Below are positions 34,880 through 42,529 of a stretch of 58,249 bases of DNA, in pieces. How positions within the stretch are numbered: position 1 is the first letter of the stretch; each line of letters begins with the position of its first letter. Made by a program: the position numbers and the translations under genes. The stretch is from Acetatifactor sp. (GTDB taxonomy: Bacteria > Bacillota > Clostridia > Lachnospirales > Lachnospiraceae). Under the pieces are notes generated by a model, which worked only from the letters and a program-made list of their open reading frames with translations, made no database searches and was not told the origin of the DNA. The stretch spans positions 1-58,249 of the forward strand of contig JAEDDX010000007.1 of the NCBI GenBank assembly GCA_016293615.1. Reading direction: 5' to 3'.

Positions 34880-35794
34880 ATGGATAAGTTTTGTTTTGAA
34901 ATAACAGAAGAATTGGAAAACGAGAGAATCGATAAGTGTTTGTCAATGCTTATCGATTCTTTGTCACGTTCATTTATACAGAAACTGATAAAGGATGAGG
35001 CTGTCAGTGTGAACGGCCAACCTGTAAAGGGAAGCTATAAGGTGAAGACGGACGACATCGTTGAATTTGCATTGCCCAAAATCGCAGAACCTGACATTGC
35101 ACCTGAGAACATACCGCTGGATATTCTGTATGAAGATGCAGATGTCATTGTCGTGAATAAACCGAAAGGCATGGTAGTGCATCCGGCACCCGGGCATTAC
35201 AGTCAAACCCTGGTAAATGCGCTGATGTATCACTGCGGAGATGAATTGTCCGGAATCAACGGTGTGATGAGACCCGGCATTGTGCACAGAATCGATATGG
35301 ATACCACGGGTTCCATCATAGCGTGCAAAAATGATTTTGCTCACAACAGCATTGCATTGCAATTGAAGGAACATACCGTGGTGCGAAGATACCATGCAAT
35401 CTGTCACGGCGTTTTGAAGGAGGATGAGGGGATCATCAATCAACCGATCGGCCGGGATCCCAGGGAACGCAAAAAGATGGCAGTCAATGTAAGAAACGGT
35501 AAATCTGCCGTAACACACTATAGGGTTTTGAAGCGCTTTCGGGAGTATACTTATATAGAATGTGTACTGGAGACGGGAAGAACCCATCAGATTCGTGTGC
35601 ATATGGCGTCTGTCGGGCATCCTCTGTTGGGAGATGAGGTCTATTGCACCCGCACCGGAAAGTTTCATTTACAGGGACAGACCCTGCATGCCAAGATCCT
35701 GGGATTTCAGCATCCGAGAACGAATGAATATATCGAAACAGACGCGCCCCTTCCGGAGTATTTTGAACATCTTCTGAATACCCTTCCGCTATAA
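34880..35794 (+). CDS. RluA family pseudouridine synthase (RluD-like)
   Basis: The 304-residue protein has an N-terminal S4 domain (ERIDKCLSMLIDSLSRSFIQKLIKD). The RluA catalytic domain carries GIVHRIDMDTTGSIIACKN, with the catalytic aspartate in the HRID-D box, and the C-terminal TGRTHQIRVHMA. It probably modifies 23S rRNA uridines. The methionine after HRID replaces the usual lysine of HRLDKDT, an ordinary variant. Start TTG at 34868 or ATG at 34880 are both possible. It follows lspA by 18 bases, the common lspA-rluD pair. Confidence 0.92.
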   Translation: MDKFCFEITEELENERIDKCLSMLIDSLSRSFIQKLIKDEAVSVNGQPVKGSYKVKTDDIVEFALPKIAEPDIAPENIPLDILYEDADVIVVNKPKGMVVHPAPGHYSQTLVNALMYHCGDELSGINGVMRPGIVHRIDMDTTGSIIACKNDFAHNSIALQLKEHTVVRRYHAICHGVLKEDEGIINQPIGRDPRERKKMAVNVRNGKSAVTHYRVLKRFREYTYIECVLETGRTHQIRVHMASVGHPLLGDEVYCTRTGKFHLQGQTLHAKILGFQHPRTNEYIETDAPLPEYFEHLLNTLPL

Positions 35795-35801
35795 TTAACT
35801 A

Positions 35802-35830
35802 TTGTCTGTCAATTGATTTTAGTGTATAAT
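35802..35830 (+). promoter_or_regulatory. SigA promoter of the cytidylate kinase-like gene
   Basis: TTGTCT (35802-35807), 17 bases, TATAAT (35825-35830). A leader of about 55 bases follows before the ATG at 35891. Confidence 0.7.
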
Positions 35831-35890
35831 AAATACTGTAAATATCACATTTTCCGAAATGATGTTAGTTTACGGAAGGGAGAAGAATCT

Positions 35891-36517
35891 ATGAATACAG
35901 TGATTACAATCGGAAGACAATTTGGTTCCGCCGGCCGTGAAATCGGTGAGAAGGTAGCAGAGTATTTCGGCATCAAATGTTACGATAAGGAGCTTCTTAG
36001 CAGGGCTTCCAAGGAAAGCGGTTTTTGTGAGGAAATGATTCAAAATCATGATGAACGCCCGACCAGTTCTTTCCTGTATAATCTTGTCATGGACACCTAT
36101 TCCTTTGGTTATAATTCTTCCTCTTTTGTGGATATGCCGATCAGCCACAAGGTATTTCTGGCACAGTTTGAAACGATCAAGAAGATTGCGGATGAAGGTC
36201 CCTGTGTCATTGTAGGACGCTGCGCTGACTATGCACTGGCGGATTATGAGAATGTTGTGAATCTCTTTATCTACGGCAATGATGATGTCAAGGTCAAGAG
36301 AATTATGGAACGCTACGGAATCTCCGAGGCAAAGGCTAAGGACATGATTATCAAGAAGGATAAACAGCGCCAGAGCTTTTACAATTATTACTCGTCGAAG
36401 AAGTGGGGACGGGCAGACAGCTATGATCTGTGCATCAACAGCAGTGTGCTTGGAATTGACGGCACAGTGAGACTGATTATTCAGTATATTGAAGATTTTG
36501 AGAAGAAAAATCAATAA
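35891..36517 (+). CDS. Cytidylate kinase-like family protein
   Basis: The 208-residue protein begins MNTVITIGRQFGSAGREIGEKVAEYF, a variant P-loop in which the usual GxGKS/T is replaced by GRQFGSAGR. That is typical of the cytidylate-kinase-like family. GPCVIVGRCADYAL and a DKQRQSFYNYYSSKKWG segment follow. Its nucleotide or other substrate is not established. GGAAGGGAG precedes the ATG. It is a single gene between its promoter and the rplU promoter. Confidence 0.85.
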   Translation: MNTVITIGRQFGSAGREIGEKVAEYFGIKCYDKELLSRASKESGFCEEMIQNHDERPTSSFLYNLVMDTYSFGYNSSSFVDMPISHKVFLAQFETIKKIADEGPCVIVGRCADYALADYENVVNLFIYGNDDVKVKRIMERYGISEAKAKDMIIKKDKQRQSFYNYYSSKKWGRADSYDLCINSSVLGIDGTVRLIIQYIEDFEKKNQ

Positions 36518-36523
36518 AAATGC

Positions 36524-36552
36524 TTGACAGATTAAGCACCTCATGTTATGAT
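36524..36552 (+). promoter_or_regulatory. Strong SigA promoter of rplU-prp-rpmA
   Basis: A perfect TTGACA (36524-36529), 17 bases, TATGAT (36547-36552), as expected for ribosomal protein genes. Confidence 0.85.
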
Positions 36553-36559
36553 TCTACGG

Positions 36560-36652
36560 TATGCCGCATGACTAGGTAAAAGTGTGTCCTGAAGGACGCC
36601 ACCAAAGTCAGCGAGTAATTGAACTTTCGTAGTTCATGAATAGGAGGTGCCT
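36560..36652 (+). ncRNA. Ribosomal protein L21 leader
   Basis: The roughly 100-base leader between the promoter and rplU contains short complementary segments (for example GTCCTGAAGGAC, and GAACTTTCGTAGTTC) and ends in the strong site AGGAGGTG. Position and size match the Firmicutes L21 leader, a structured element thought to mediate autoregulation. Assignment rests on context and hairpins, not on a covariance search. Confidence 0.65.
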
Positions 36653-36656
36653 AATT

Positions 36657-36962
36657 ATGTACGCAATTATTGCAACAGGCGGAAAGCAGTACAAGGTTTC
36701 TGAGGGAGATGTGATCAAGATTGAGAAGATCGACGCAGAAGCAGGTGCTACTGTTTCCTTTGACCAGGTTATCGCAGTAAGTGACGGAACCCTGAAGGTT
36801 GGCGCAGACGTTGCATCCGCAACTGTTTCCGCAACTGTTATGGAGCAGGGAAGAGGTAAGAAGGTTATTGTATACAAGTACAAGAGAAAAACCGGCTACC
36901 ACAAGAAGAACGGTCATAGACAAGCATACACTCAGGTTAAGATCGACAAGATTAACGCGTAA
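36657..36962 (+). CDS. rplU: 50S ribosomal protein L21
   Basis: The 101-residue protein begins MYAIIATGGKQYKVSEGD and ends with YKRKTGYHKKNGHRQAYTQVKI, both diagnostic of L21. It binds 23S rRNA domain I. TAGGAGGTG precedes the ATG. Its stop overlaps the prp start as TAATG. Confidence 0.98.
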   Translation: MYAIIATGGKQYKVSEGDVIKIEKIDAEAGATVSFDQVIAVSDGTLKVGADVASATVSATVMEQGRGKKVIVYKYKRKTGYHKKNGHRQAYTQVKIDKINA

Positions 36963-37294
36963 TGATTACTGTAGTGATTTGTAAAGACCAGAAAGGTTCC
37001 TACAAAGGTTTCTATTGTATGGGACACGCAGAATATGCGAAGAAAGGTCAGCCGGATATCGTTTGTGCTGCTGTATCGGCGGTTACGGTAGGTACGGTGA
37101 ATGCTTTAGAAGAACTTGGCCATGTCGGCTTAGAGGCAGTCATGAATGAAGAAACCGGTTTTCTAAAGTGTGACTTTCACGATGTTTTGCAGGAAAAATG
37201 TATTTTCCTGATGGATTCCATGGTGTTGACACTACAGAATATCAGCAGAGAATACGGAGAGAAATATTTAAAAGTTAACTTCAAGGAGGTGTAA
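36962..37294 (+). CDS. prp: Ribosomal-processing cysteine protease Prp
   Basis: The 110-residue protein has the Prp catalytic pair, the histidine in MGHAEYAKKG and the cysteine in DIVCAAVSAVTVGTVNAL. Prp removes the N-terminal extension of L27 in Firmicutes and related phyla. It lies between rplU and rpmA, and the neighbouring L27 has the matching cleavage motif. Translation is coupled to rplU. Confidence 0.95.
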   Translation: MITVVICKDQKGSYKGFYCMGHAEYAKKGQPDIVCAAVSAVTVGTVNALEELGHVGLEAVMNEETGFLKCDFHDVLQEKCIFLMDSMVLTLQNISREYGEKYLKVNFKEV

Positions 37295-37297
37295 ACC

Positions 37298-37582
37298 ATG
37301 TTAAATATGAACCTTCAATTATTCGCTCATAAAAAGGGAGTAGGTTCCACAAAGAACGGTAGAGACTCCGAATCCAAGAGATTAGGTGCGAAGAGAGCTG
37401 ACGGACAGTTCGTAAAGGCAGGAAATATTCTTTACAGACAGCGCGGAACAAAGATTCATCCCGGCGTTAACGTAGGTATCGGCGGAGATGATACACTGTT
37501 TGCTTTGGTTGACGGTGTTCTTCGTTTCGAGAGAAAAGGAAGAGATAAGAAGCAGGCTTCTGTATATCCTGTAGAGCAGTAA
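37298..37582 (+). CDS. rpmA: 50S ribosomal protein L27 with Prp-cleaved N-terminal extension
   Basis: The 94-residue protein begins MLNMNLQLFAHKKGVGSTKN. The LNLQLF-like extension ahead of A-H-K-K-G is the Prp recognition motif, with cleavage expected after the phenylalanine. Mature L27 then places its N-terminus near the peptidyl transferase centre. AAGGAGGTG precedes the ATG, four bases after prp. Confidence 0.97.
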   Translation: MLNMNLQLFAHKKGVGSTKNGRDSESKRLGAKRADGQFVKAGNILYRQRGTKIHPGVNVGIGGDDTLFALVDGVLRFERKGRDKKQASVYPVEQ

Positions 37583-37593
37583 GACGAGTTCAG

Positions 37594-37631
37594 AGGACTT
37601 CAAACTAAAGATAAGTTTGAAGTCCTTTTTT
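37594..37631 (+). terminator. Strong intrinsic terminator after rpmA
   Basis: AGGACTTCAAACT (37594-37606) pairs perfectly with AGTTTGAAGTCCT (37614-37626), followed by TTTTT. Confidence 0.9.
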
Positions 37632-37662
37632 CACTGATGTTTTTTGAAAGGCAGAAGACACA

Positions 37663-38955
37663 ATGTTTGTAGATAGAGCCAGAATTTTTGTCAGAAGCGG
37701 CAAAGGCGGAGACGGACATGTCTCCTTCCGCCGTGAAAAATTCGTCCCTGCAGGCGGTCCGGACGGTGGTGACGGAGGTCGTGGCGGCGATGTGATTTTT
37801 GTTGTGGATGAAGGATTAAACACCCTGATTGATTTCAGAAATGTCCGAAAGTACAAGGCTGAGGACGGTGAAAACGGCGGCAAGAAGAACTGCCGCGGCA
37901 AAGACGGTCAGGATATCATTATAAAAGTCCCCCAGGGAACCGTCATCAAGGATTTTGCCAGTGGAAAGGTCATCACAGATATGTCGGGCGACAACAGAAG
38001 AGTTGTATTTTTGACCGGCGGAAAAGGCGGTAATGGCAATCAGCATTACGCAACCAGTACCATGCAGGCGCCAAAGTATGCTCAGCCCGGTCAGCCCGCG
38101 AAGGAGATGGAGCTTTTGCTGGAGCTGAAGGTGATTGCGGATGTGGGGCTGGTAGGCTTCCCGAATGTCGGAAAGTCGACCTTTCTTTCGAGAGTTACCA
38201 ACGCCAGACCCAAGATCGCAAACTATCACTTTACGACCTTAAATCCGAATCTCGGCGTTGTTGACCTGGAGGGAACCAAGGGATTTGTTATCGCGGATAT
38301 TCCCGGTCTGATCGAGGGCGCATCCGAAGGCGTCGGACTCGGCCATGAATTTTTGCGGCATATTGAACGTACCAAGGTCATTATCCATATTGTGGATGCC
38401 GCCGGAACGGAAGGCAGAGATCCCGTAGAAGATATTTATGCGATCAATAAGGAACTGGAGGCTTATAATCCTGAGATCGCTAAGCGTCCGCAGGTCATAG
38501 CAGCCAACAAGATCGATGCTATTTATGACCGGGACAATGATCCCGTGGAGAGAATTCGCAAGGAGTTTGAACCTAAGGGCATATCAGTCTATGCAATTTC
38601 GGCAGTCAGCGGACAGGGTGTAAAGGAGCTTCTTTACCATGTGAACGAACTGCTTCTGACCATTGGTGAGGAAGTGACTGTATTTGAACAGGAATTCTTC
38701 CCTGAACTGGAAGGCTTCGCTGACTCCAATGAGCCTTATACGGTTTCCTATGATGAAGCGCAGGACAAGTATATTGTCGAAGGTCCCCGCATCGAAAAGA
38801 TGCTTGGATATACCAATCTTGACAGCGAGAAGGGATTTACCTTCTTCCAGAATTTCCTGAAAGAAACCGGTATTCTGGAGGAGCTGGAGGCACTCGGCAT
38901 TCAGGATGGCGATACGGTACAGATGTACGGTCTTGCCTTTGATTATTACAAATAA
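37663..38955 (+). CDS. obgE: GTPase ObgE/CgtA
   Basis: The 430-residue protein has the glycine-rich Obg fold (RSGKGGDGHVSFRREKFVPAGG), the G domain (GFPNVGKSTFLSRVT, DIPGLIEGASEG, NKID), and a C-terminal OCT domain. It is an essential ribosome-assembly and stress GTPase. It follows the L27 terminator by about 30 bases. No separate promoter is visible, so read-through or a promoter inside rpmA is likely. Confidence 0.97.
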   Translation: MFVDRARIFVRSGKGGDGHVSFRREKFVPAGGPDGGDGGRGGDVIFVVDEGLNTLIDFRNVRKYKAEDGENGGKKNCRGKDGQDIIIKVPQGTVIKDFASGKVITDMSGDNRRVVFLTGGKGGNGNQHYATSTMQAPKYAQPGQPAKEMELLLELKVIADVGLVGFPNVGKSTFLSRVTNARPKIANYHFTTLNPNLGVVDLEGTKGFVIADIPGLIEGASEGVGLGHEFLRHIERTKVIIHIVDAAGTEGRDPVEDIYAINKELEAYNPEIAKRPQVIAANKIDAIYDRDNDPVERIRKEFEPKGISVYAISAVSGQGVKELLYHVNELLLTIGEEVTVFEQEFFPELEGFADSNEPYTVSYDEAQDKYIVEGPRIEKMLGYTNLDSEKGFTFFQNFLKETGILEELEALGIQDGDTVQMYGLAFDYYK

Positions 38956-38970
38956 GTGACGGAGAGAACA

Positions 38971-39258
38971 ATGACTAGTAAGCAGAGAGCATACCTAAAA
39001 AGCCTTGCAAGCAATCTGGATCCGATTTTCCAGGTGGGAAAGTCCAGCCTGACACCGGAGCTCACAGAAGCGATTTCAGAGGCTTTTCACAACAATGAAT
39101 TGATTAAAGTGGCAGTTTTAAAGAACTGTCTCGATGACCCGGGAGAGATTGCACGGACAGTTGCGGAGAGAACGCATTCCCAGCTTGTTCAGGTGATCGG
39201 CAAGAAGTTTGTCCTGTATAAACCCGACAAAGAGAAACCAAGGATTCAGCTTCCCTAA
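38971..39258 (+). CDS. yhbY: YhbY family RNA-binding protein (CRM domain)
   Basis: The 95-residue protein matches the CRM domain: LTSKQRAYLKSLA-type start, PIFQVGKSSLTPELTEAI, ELIKVAVLKNC, and the GKKFVLYKP end. It binds pre-50S particles. The ATG at 38971 follows ACGGAGAG. It lies in the obgE-yhbY-nadD-yqeK-rsfS order conserved in Firmicutes. Confidence 0.93.
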   Translation: MTSKQRAYLKSLASNLDPIFQVGKSSLTPELTEAISEAFHNNELIKVAVLKNCLDDPGEIARTVAERTHSQLVQVIGKKFVLYKPDKEKPRIQLP

Positions 39259-39281
39259 ACAACCGGACAAGGAGTATCGCT

Positions 39282-39887
39282 ATGCAGAAAATCGGCTTCA
39301 TGGGAGGAACCTTTAATCCGATTCACAACGGTCATTTGTTGCTCGCTGAATGGGCGAAGGATTATTTGGGTCTGGATAAGGTGTTGATCATTCCGACAGG
39401 CGTTTCTTACCTGAAGGCGGGGACGAAGATCCTGCCCGGTGAAGAGCGCTTAAAGCTGGTGGATCTGGCAATTTCAGATCACCCGGATTTCGAGTCATGT
39501 GATATTGAAATCAGGCGCGGAGGATATACCTATACTTATGAGACGCTTTTGGAATTGAAACAGATATATCCCGGGGATGAGTTTTACTTTATCTGCGGCG
39601 CCGATTGTCTGATGTTTGTGGATCAGTGGAAGAATGTGAAAGAAATATTTCAAAACTGTGTGTTCGTCGCGGCCGTCAGAGATCAGGCAAGCCCGGAGGA
39701 ATTAGAGAATAAGCGGAAGGAACTTTTAAATCAGTTTCAGGCGGATATACGAATTATGCCTTTTATGAAGTATTCCATATCTTCTACAGAGATCAGACAG
39801 CGGATTGCCGACGGTAAAAGTATACGCTATCTGGTGCCGGAACAGGTCAGAAAATATATTTTGGATAAGGGATTATACCGTGGATAA
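39282..39887 (+). CDS. nadD: Nicotinate-nucleotide adenylyltransferase
   Basis: The 201-residue protein has the nucleotidyltransferase motifs GGTFNPIHNGHLLLAEWA and YSISSTEIRQRI. It adenylates nicotinate mononucleotide in NAD synthesis. AAGGAG precedes the ATG, and its end overlaps yqeK by eight bases. Confidence 0.95.
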   Translation: MQKIGFMGGTFNPIHNGHLLLAEWAKDYLGLDKVLIIPTGVSYLKAGTKILPGEERLKLVDLAISDHPDFESCDIEIRRGGYTYTYETLLELKQIYPGDEFYFICGADCLMFVDQWKNVKEIFQNCVFVAAVRDQASPEELENKRKELLNQFQADIRIMPFMKYSISSTEIRQRIADGKSIRYLVPEQVRKYILDKGLYRG

Positions 39888-40458
39888 AGAAGTATCAATG
39901 AAAAAGCTTCGGAAGAATATCGAGAAAGTACAGACCGCAAAACGCCTGGAGCATACAATGGGAGTGGAGTACACTGCTGCGTGTCTGGCGATGAAGTACG
40001 GAGTTTCTCTGACGGATGCCAGAGTTGCCGGTCTGCTGCATGATTGCGCGAAATGTATGACAGACGAAGAACTGCTCAAAGCCTGCAAGAAGAATCATTA
40101 TGACCCTTCAGCGTTTGAAAAGCGCAATCCGTTCATTCTTCATGGCAGAGTCGGTGCTTTTCTTGCAAAAAGTGAGTACGGAATCGAACAGGAAGATATT
40201 CTCAACGCTATTGCATTTCATACGACCGGACGTCGGAATATGAGTGTGTTGGAAAAAATCATTTTCATCGCCGACTATATCGAACCCGGAAGAAACAAGG
40301 CGGCTCACCTGGAAGAAATCAGGAAGCTTGCTTTTGAAGATCTGGACGCAGCGCTGATTCGGATTCTGGAAGATACTCTGGTTTACCTCAAAAATTCAGA
40401 GGGAGAAATAGACCCGATGACTGAAATTACCTGGAAATATTATACCAACCAACTTTGA
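39880..40458 (+). CDS. yqeK: YqeK family HD-domain hydrolase (Ap4A hydrolase)
   Basis: The 192-residue HD protein shows metal ligands in RLEHTMGV, GLLHDCAKCM, HGRVGA and AFHTTGRRNMS with IADYIEPGR. Characterised YqeK proteins hydrolyse Ap4A symmetrically. A GTG at 39880 seven bases after AAGGGA, overlapping the nadD stop, is the preferred start; an ATG at 39898 is the alternative. Confidence 0.92.
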   Translation: MDKEVSMKKLRKNIEKVQTAKRLEHTMGVEYTAACLAMKYGVSLTDARVAGLLHDCAKCMTDEELLKACKKNHYDPSAFEKRNPFILHGRVGAFLAKSEYGIEQEDILNAIAFHTTGRRNMSVLEKIIFIADYIEPGRNKAAHLEEIRKLAFEDLDAALIRILEDTLVYLKNSEGEIDPMTEITWKYYTNQL

Positions 40459-40473
40459 TGGAGGAGAACGACA

Positions 40474-40824
40474 ATGGATTCTTTGGAAATGGCCAAACTT
40501 GCAATTGAAGCTTTAGAAGATAAAAAAGCAGAAGATATCAGAGTGATCGATATCAGCGAGGTATCTGTTCTTGCAGATTATTTTATCATTGCCGGCGGCA
40601 ACAACCCTTCCCAGATTCAGGCAATGTGCAATCAGGTAGAGGAGAAGCTTGGAAGAGCAGGCGCACCTCCAAAGCAGATTGAAGGGTACGATACCGCTAA
40701 CTGGGTGCTTTTGGATTTTGGCGATGTGATCGTGCATATTTTTGATAAGGAGAACCGTCTCCTTTATAATCTGGAAAGAATCTGGAGAGATGGTAAGCAG
40801 GTAGAACTCGATACAATCAAATAG
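40474..40824 (+). CDS. rsfS: Ribosomal silencing factor RsfS
   Basis: The 116-residue protein has the RsfS/Iojap pattern: LADYFIIAGGNNPSQIQAM, then YDTANWVLLDFGDVIVHIF and YNLERIW. It binds L14 and blocks subunit joining in starvation. GGAGGAG precedes the ATG. It is the last gene of the obgE run, followed by a terminator. Confidence 0.95.
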   Translation: MDSLEMAKLAIEALEDKKAEDIRVIDISEVSVLADYFIIAGGNNPSQIQAMCNQVEEKLGRAGAPPKQIEGYDTANWVLLDFGDVIVHIFDKENRLLYNLERIWRDGKQVELDTIK

Positions 40825-40838
40825 AAATAGGAAAGAAC

Positions 40839-40870
40839 AGCCCCGACTCGATTGAGCCGGGGCTTCTTTT
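40839..40870 (+). terminator. Intrinsic terminator after rsfS
   Basis: AGCCCCG (40839-40845) pairs with CGGGGCT (40858-40864), with inner CTC/GAG pairs, followed by TCTTTT. Confidence 0.85.
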
Positions 40871-40924
40871 GACATAAGCTTTTACTTGTTTTGGTTTGAA
40901 ATGCTCTTTGAAGATGCAATGCTC

Positions 40925-41134
40925 TTATTCGCCGTGATTGCCAAGATGCATGTAGAAACTGATCAGATAGAGACCGCAGATACCGACCAGAGCATAGATG
41001 ATTCTGGATAACCAGGACATATCACCAAAGATAAATGCTACAAGGTCAAACCTGAAAATTCCGATCAATAACCAGTTTAATGCACCGATGATCACGAGAG
41101 TAAGGGCTGTGCCGTCTAAATACTTGTTTCCCAT
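40925..41134 (-). CDS. DUF378 domain-containing membrane protein
   Basis: The 69-residue protein begins MGNKYLDGTALTLVIIGALNWLLIGIF and has two hydrophobic helices with GALNWLLIG, the DUF378 (YuzA-like) signature. Its function is unknown. The start at 41134 follows AGAGG; the open frame extends upstream without similarity. It lies downstream of lexA on the same strand. Confidence 0.85.
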   Translation of the reverse strand: MGNKYLDGTALTLVIIGALNWLLIGIFRFDLVAFIFGDMSWLSRIIYALVGICGLYLISFYMHLGNHGE

Positions 41135-41216
41135 ATAATACCTCTCATTCTGCATGTTATAGAAAGAACCTGCAATACTACTATGTACAGAAGAAAGAGA
41201 TTTTATACGAGAAAAA

Positions 41217-41834
41217 TCAACGGAAGAAACGAAGCACACCGTACGCCTTACCCAAGATCTGACATTGGTCAACGATGATAGGATCCATTGTGTCATTTTC
41301 AGGCTGTAGCCTGATATGTCCGTTTTCACGATAAAAGGTTTTTACGGTTGCGGAATCATCGATCAGGGCAACAACAATATCGCCGTTGTTCGCGGTGTTG
41401 CATGCGTTTACAAAGAGACGGTCGCCATCGTATATACCGACATTGATCATGGATTCGCCGCGCACCTTTAAAATAAAGGATTCTCCCTTGGGAACCATAT
41501 CGGCAGGGACAGGATAGTATTCCTGGATATTCTCCTCCGCAAGAATCGGGTGCCCTGCGGCTACATTGCCGACGACGGGAATGCTGACCATCTCGGTTCG
41601 AACCATCTGAAAACTCTCATCGCAGATCTCGATGGCGCGGGGCTTGGTAGGGTCTCGTCTGATATAGCCGTTTTTTTCCAGAGTCTCCAGATGTGAGTGA
41701 ACAGAGGAGGTGGATTTCAACCGGACCGTTTCGCAGATTTCACGAACGGTTGGGGGATATCCTTTTTTTAGAATTTCATCTTTGATATATTCCAATATTT
41801 CACGCTGCTTAGTGCTGATTTTACCGTTTGCCAT
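41217..41834 (-). CDS. lexA: SOS-response repressor LexA
   Basis: The 205-residue protein has the N-terminal winged helix (TKQREILEYIKDEI, then YPPTVREICETVRLKSTSSVHSHL). The autocleavage site A-G is in VAAGHP, the catalytic serine in GESMINVGIYDGD, and the lysine in SATVKTFYREN. GGGAGG precedes the ATG. LexA-type operators lie in its divergent promoter region, so it should autoregulate. Confidence 0.96.
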   Translation of the reverse strand: MANGKISTKQREILEYIKDEILKKGYPPTVREICETVRLKSTSSVHSHLETLEKNGYIRRDPTKPRAIEICDESFQMVRTEMVSIPVVGNVAAGHPILAEENIQEYYPVPADMVPKGESFILKVRGESMINVGIYDGDRLFVNACNTANNGDIVVALIDDSATVKTFYRENGHIRLQPENDTMDPIIVDQCQILGKAYGVLRFFR

Positions 41835-41889
41835 AAAAACCTCCCGAAATATGTTAAGTGAAAGCTGCTGAAACTATGTATCTGAATTC

Positions 41890-41918
41890 ATAGTAACATA
41901 CCGAAAACAAAAAAGCAA
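41890..41918 (-). promoter_or_regulatory. Promoter of lexA
   Basis: Read on the minus strand: TTGCTT (41918-41913), 17 bases, TACTAT (41895-41890). The -35 overlaps the LexA-like site at 41917-41928. Confidence 0.55.
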
Positions 41919-41928
41919 ACATATATTC
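41917..41928. promoter_or_regulatory. LexA box-like site near the lexA promoter
   Basis: AAACATATATTC (minus strand GAATATATGTTT) differs from GAAC-N4-GTTC at one position in each half. A half-site, AAAAATATGTTC, follows at 41930-41941. Confidence 0.5.
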
Positions 41929-41949
41929 CAAAAATATGTTCGATTTTTA

Positions 41950-41978
41950 TTGACAAACATTTGTTCTTGTTATATATT
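41950..41978 (+). promoter_or_regulatory. SOS promoter of the yneA-like gene
   Basis: A perfect TTGACA (41950-41955), 17 bases, TATATT (41973-41978). LexA sites cover its spacer and the region just past the -10. Confidence 0.8.
41955..41966. promoter_or_regulatory. LexA box in the yneA-like promoter spacer
   Basis: AAACATTTGTTC (reverse complement GAACAAATGTTT) is one base from the Firmicutes LexA consensus GAAC-N4-GTTC and overlaps the -35 edge. Confidence 0.75.
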
Positions 41979-41985
41979 AAAAACA

Positions 41986-41997
41986 GAACAAATGTTC
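41986..41997. promoter_or_regulatory. Perfect LexA box downstream of the yneA-like -10
   Basis: GAACAAATGTTC is an exact GAAC-N4-GTTC match, placed at the expected transcription start. Its centre AAAT repeats that of the neighbouring box. Confidence 0.85.
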
Positions 41998-42031
41998 CGA
42001 ACACTTGAACGGTTGCTTGGAGGGATGTACC

Positions 42032-42439
42032 ATGAACAGAAGATATGAAAGAAAAAGTATCTATGAGATAAGGTCAATGTCATATGAAGAATTGAGAGGC
42101 TATCGTATTGCGCTGAAGAAGAGAAAAGAGCGTATCCATAGAATTCAGAGGCTGGCGTTTGCTTTGATTGCTACCATGATACTGACTGTGGTATGTACCT
42201 TGGCTTATAGTTCCCTGAAGACCAATGCAAATAAAGGTTTCAAGTACTATACATCCGTTTGTGTGGAGAGCGGCGATACCTTATGGGAGTTATCCGACAG
42301 ATACATCGATTATGATTATTACGAGGATAAAGAGAGTTACCTGCTTGAGGTAAGAATGATGAATCGATTGAATGACGATACGATTTATGCAGGGCAAACC
42401 ATTGTTCTTCCTTATTATTCTTCAGAGTATAAGTATTGA
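42032..42439 (+). CDS. LysM-domain membrane protein, YneA-like SOS division inhibitor
   Basis: The 135-residue protein has a basic cytoplasmic start and one membrane helix (LAFALIATMILTVVCTLAYSSL). An extracytoplasmic LysM domain follows (VESGDTLWELSDRYID..., MNRLNDDTIYAGQTIVLP). The same architecture, divergently adjacent to lexA, defines YneA of Bacillus, which halts division during the SOS response. Two LexA boxes in the promoter support that role. GGAGGGA precedes the ATG at 42032. Function is inferred from context. Confidence 0.85.
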   Translation: MNRRYERKSIYEIRSMSYEELRGYRIALKKRKERIHRIQRLAFALIATMILTVVCTLAYSSLKTNANKGFKYYTSVCVESGDTLWELSDRYIDYDYYEDKESYLLEVRMMNRLNDDTIYAGQTIVLPYYSSEYKY

Positions 42440-42465
42440 TTTCTTAATCTCTTAATCTCCTTTAA

Positions 42466-42523
42466 AAGTTTCAAAGGTTCCCAAAGGTACTGATACAGTA
42501 CCTAAAGGGAACCTTTGAAGCTT
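42466..42523. terminator. Bidirectional terminator between the yneA-like gene and degV
   Basis: A very long hairpin: AAGTTTCAAAGGTTCCC and AGGTACTG on the left pair with CAGTACCT and GGGAACCTTTGAAGCTT on the right, separated by AAA internal loops and an ATA apex. It serves two convergent genes. Confidence 0.85.
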
Positions 42524-42529
42524 TCAGAC

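Noticed and set aside
35891..36517. Genuine cytidylate kinase (Cmk)
   Set aside because: The P-loop is GRQFGSAGR, lacking the GxxGSGKS of Cmk; it belongs to the cytidylate-kinase-like family with unknown substrate.
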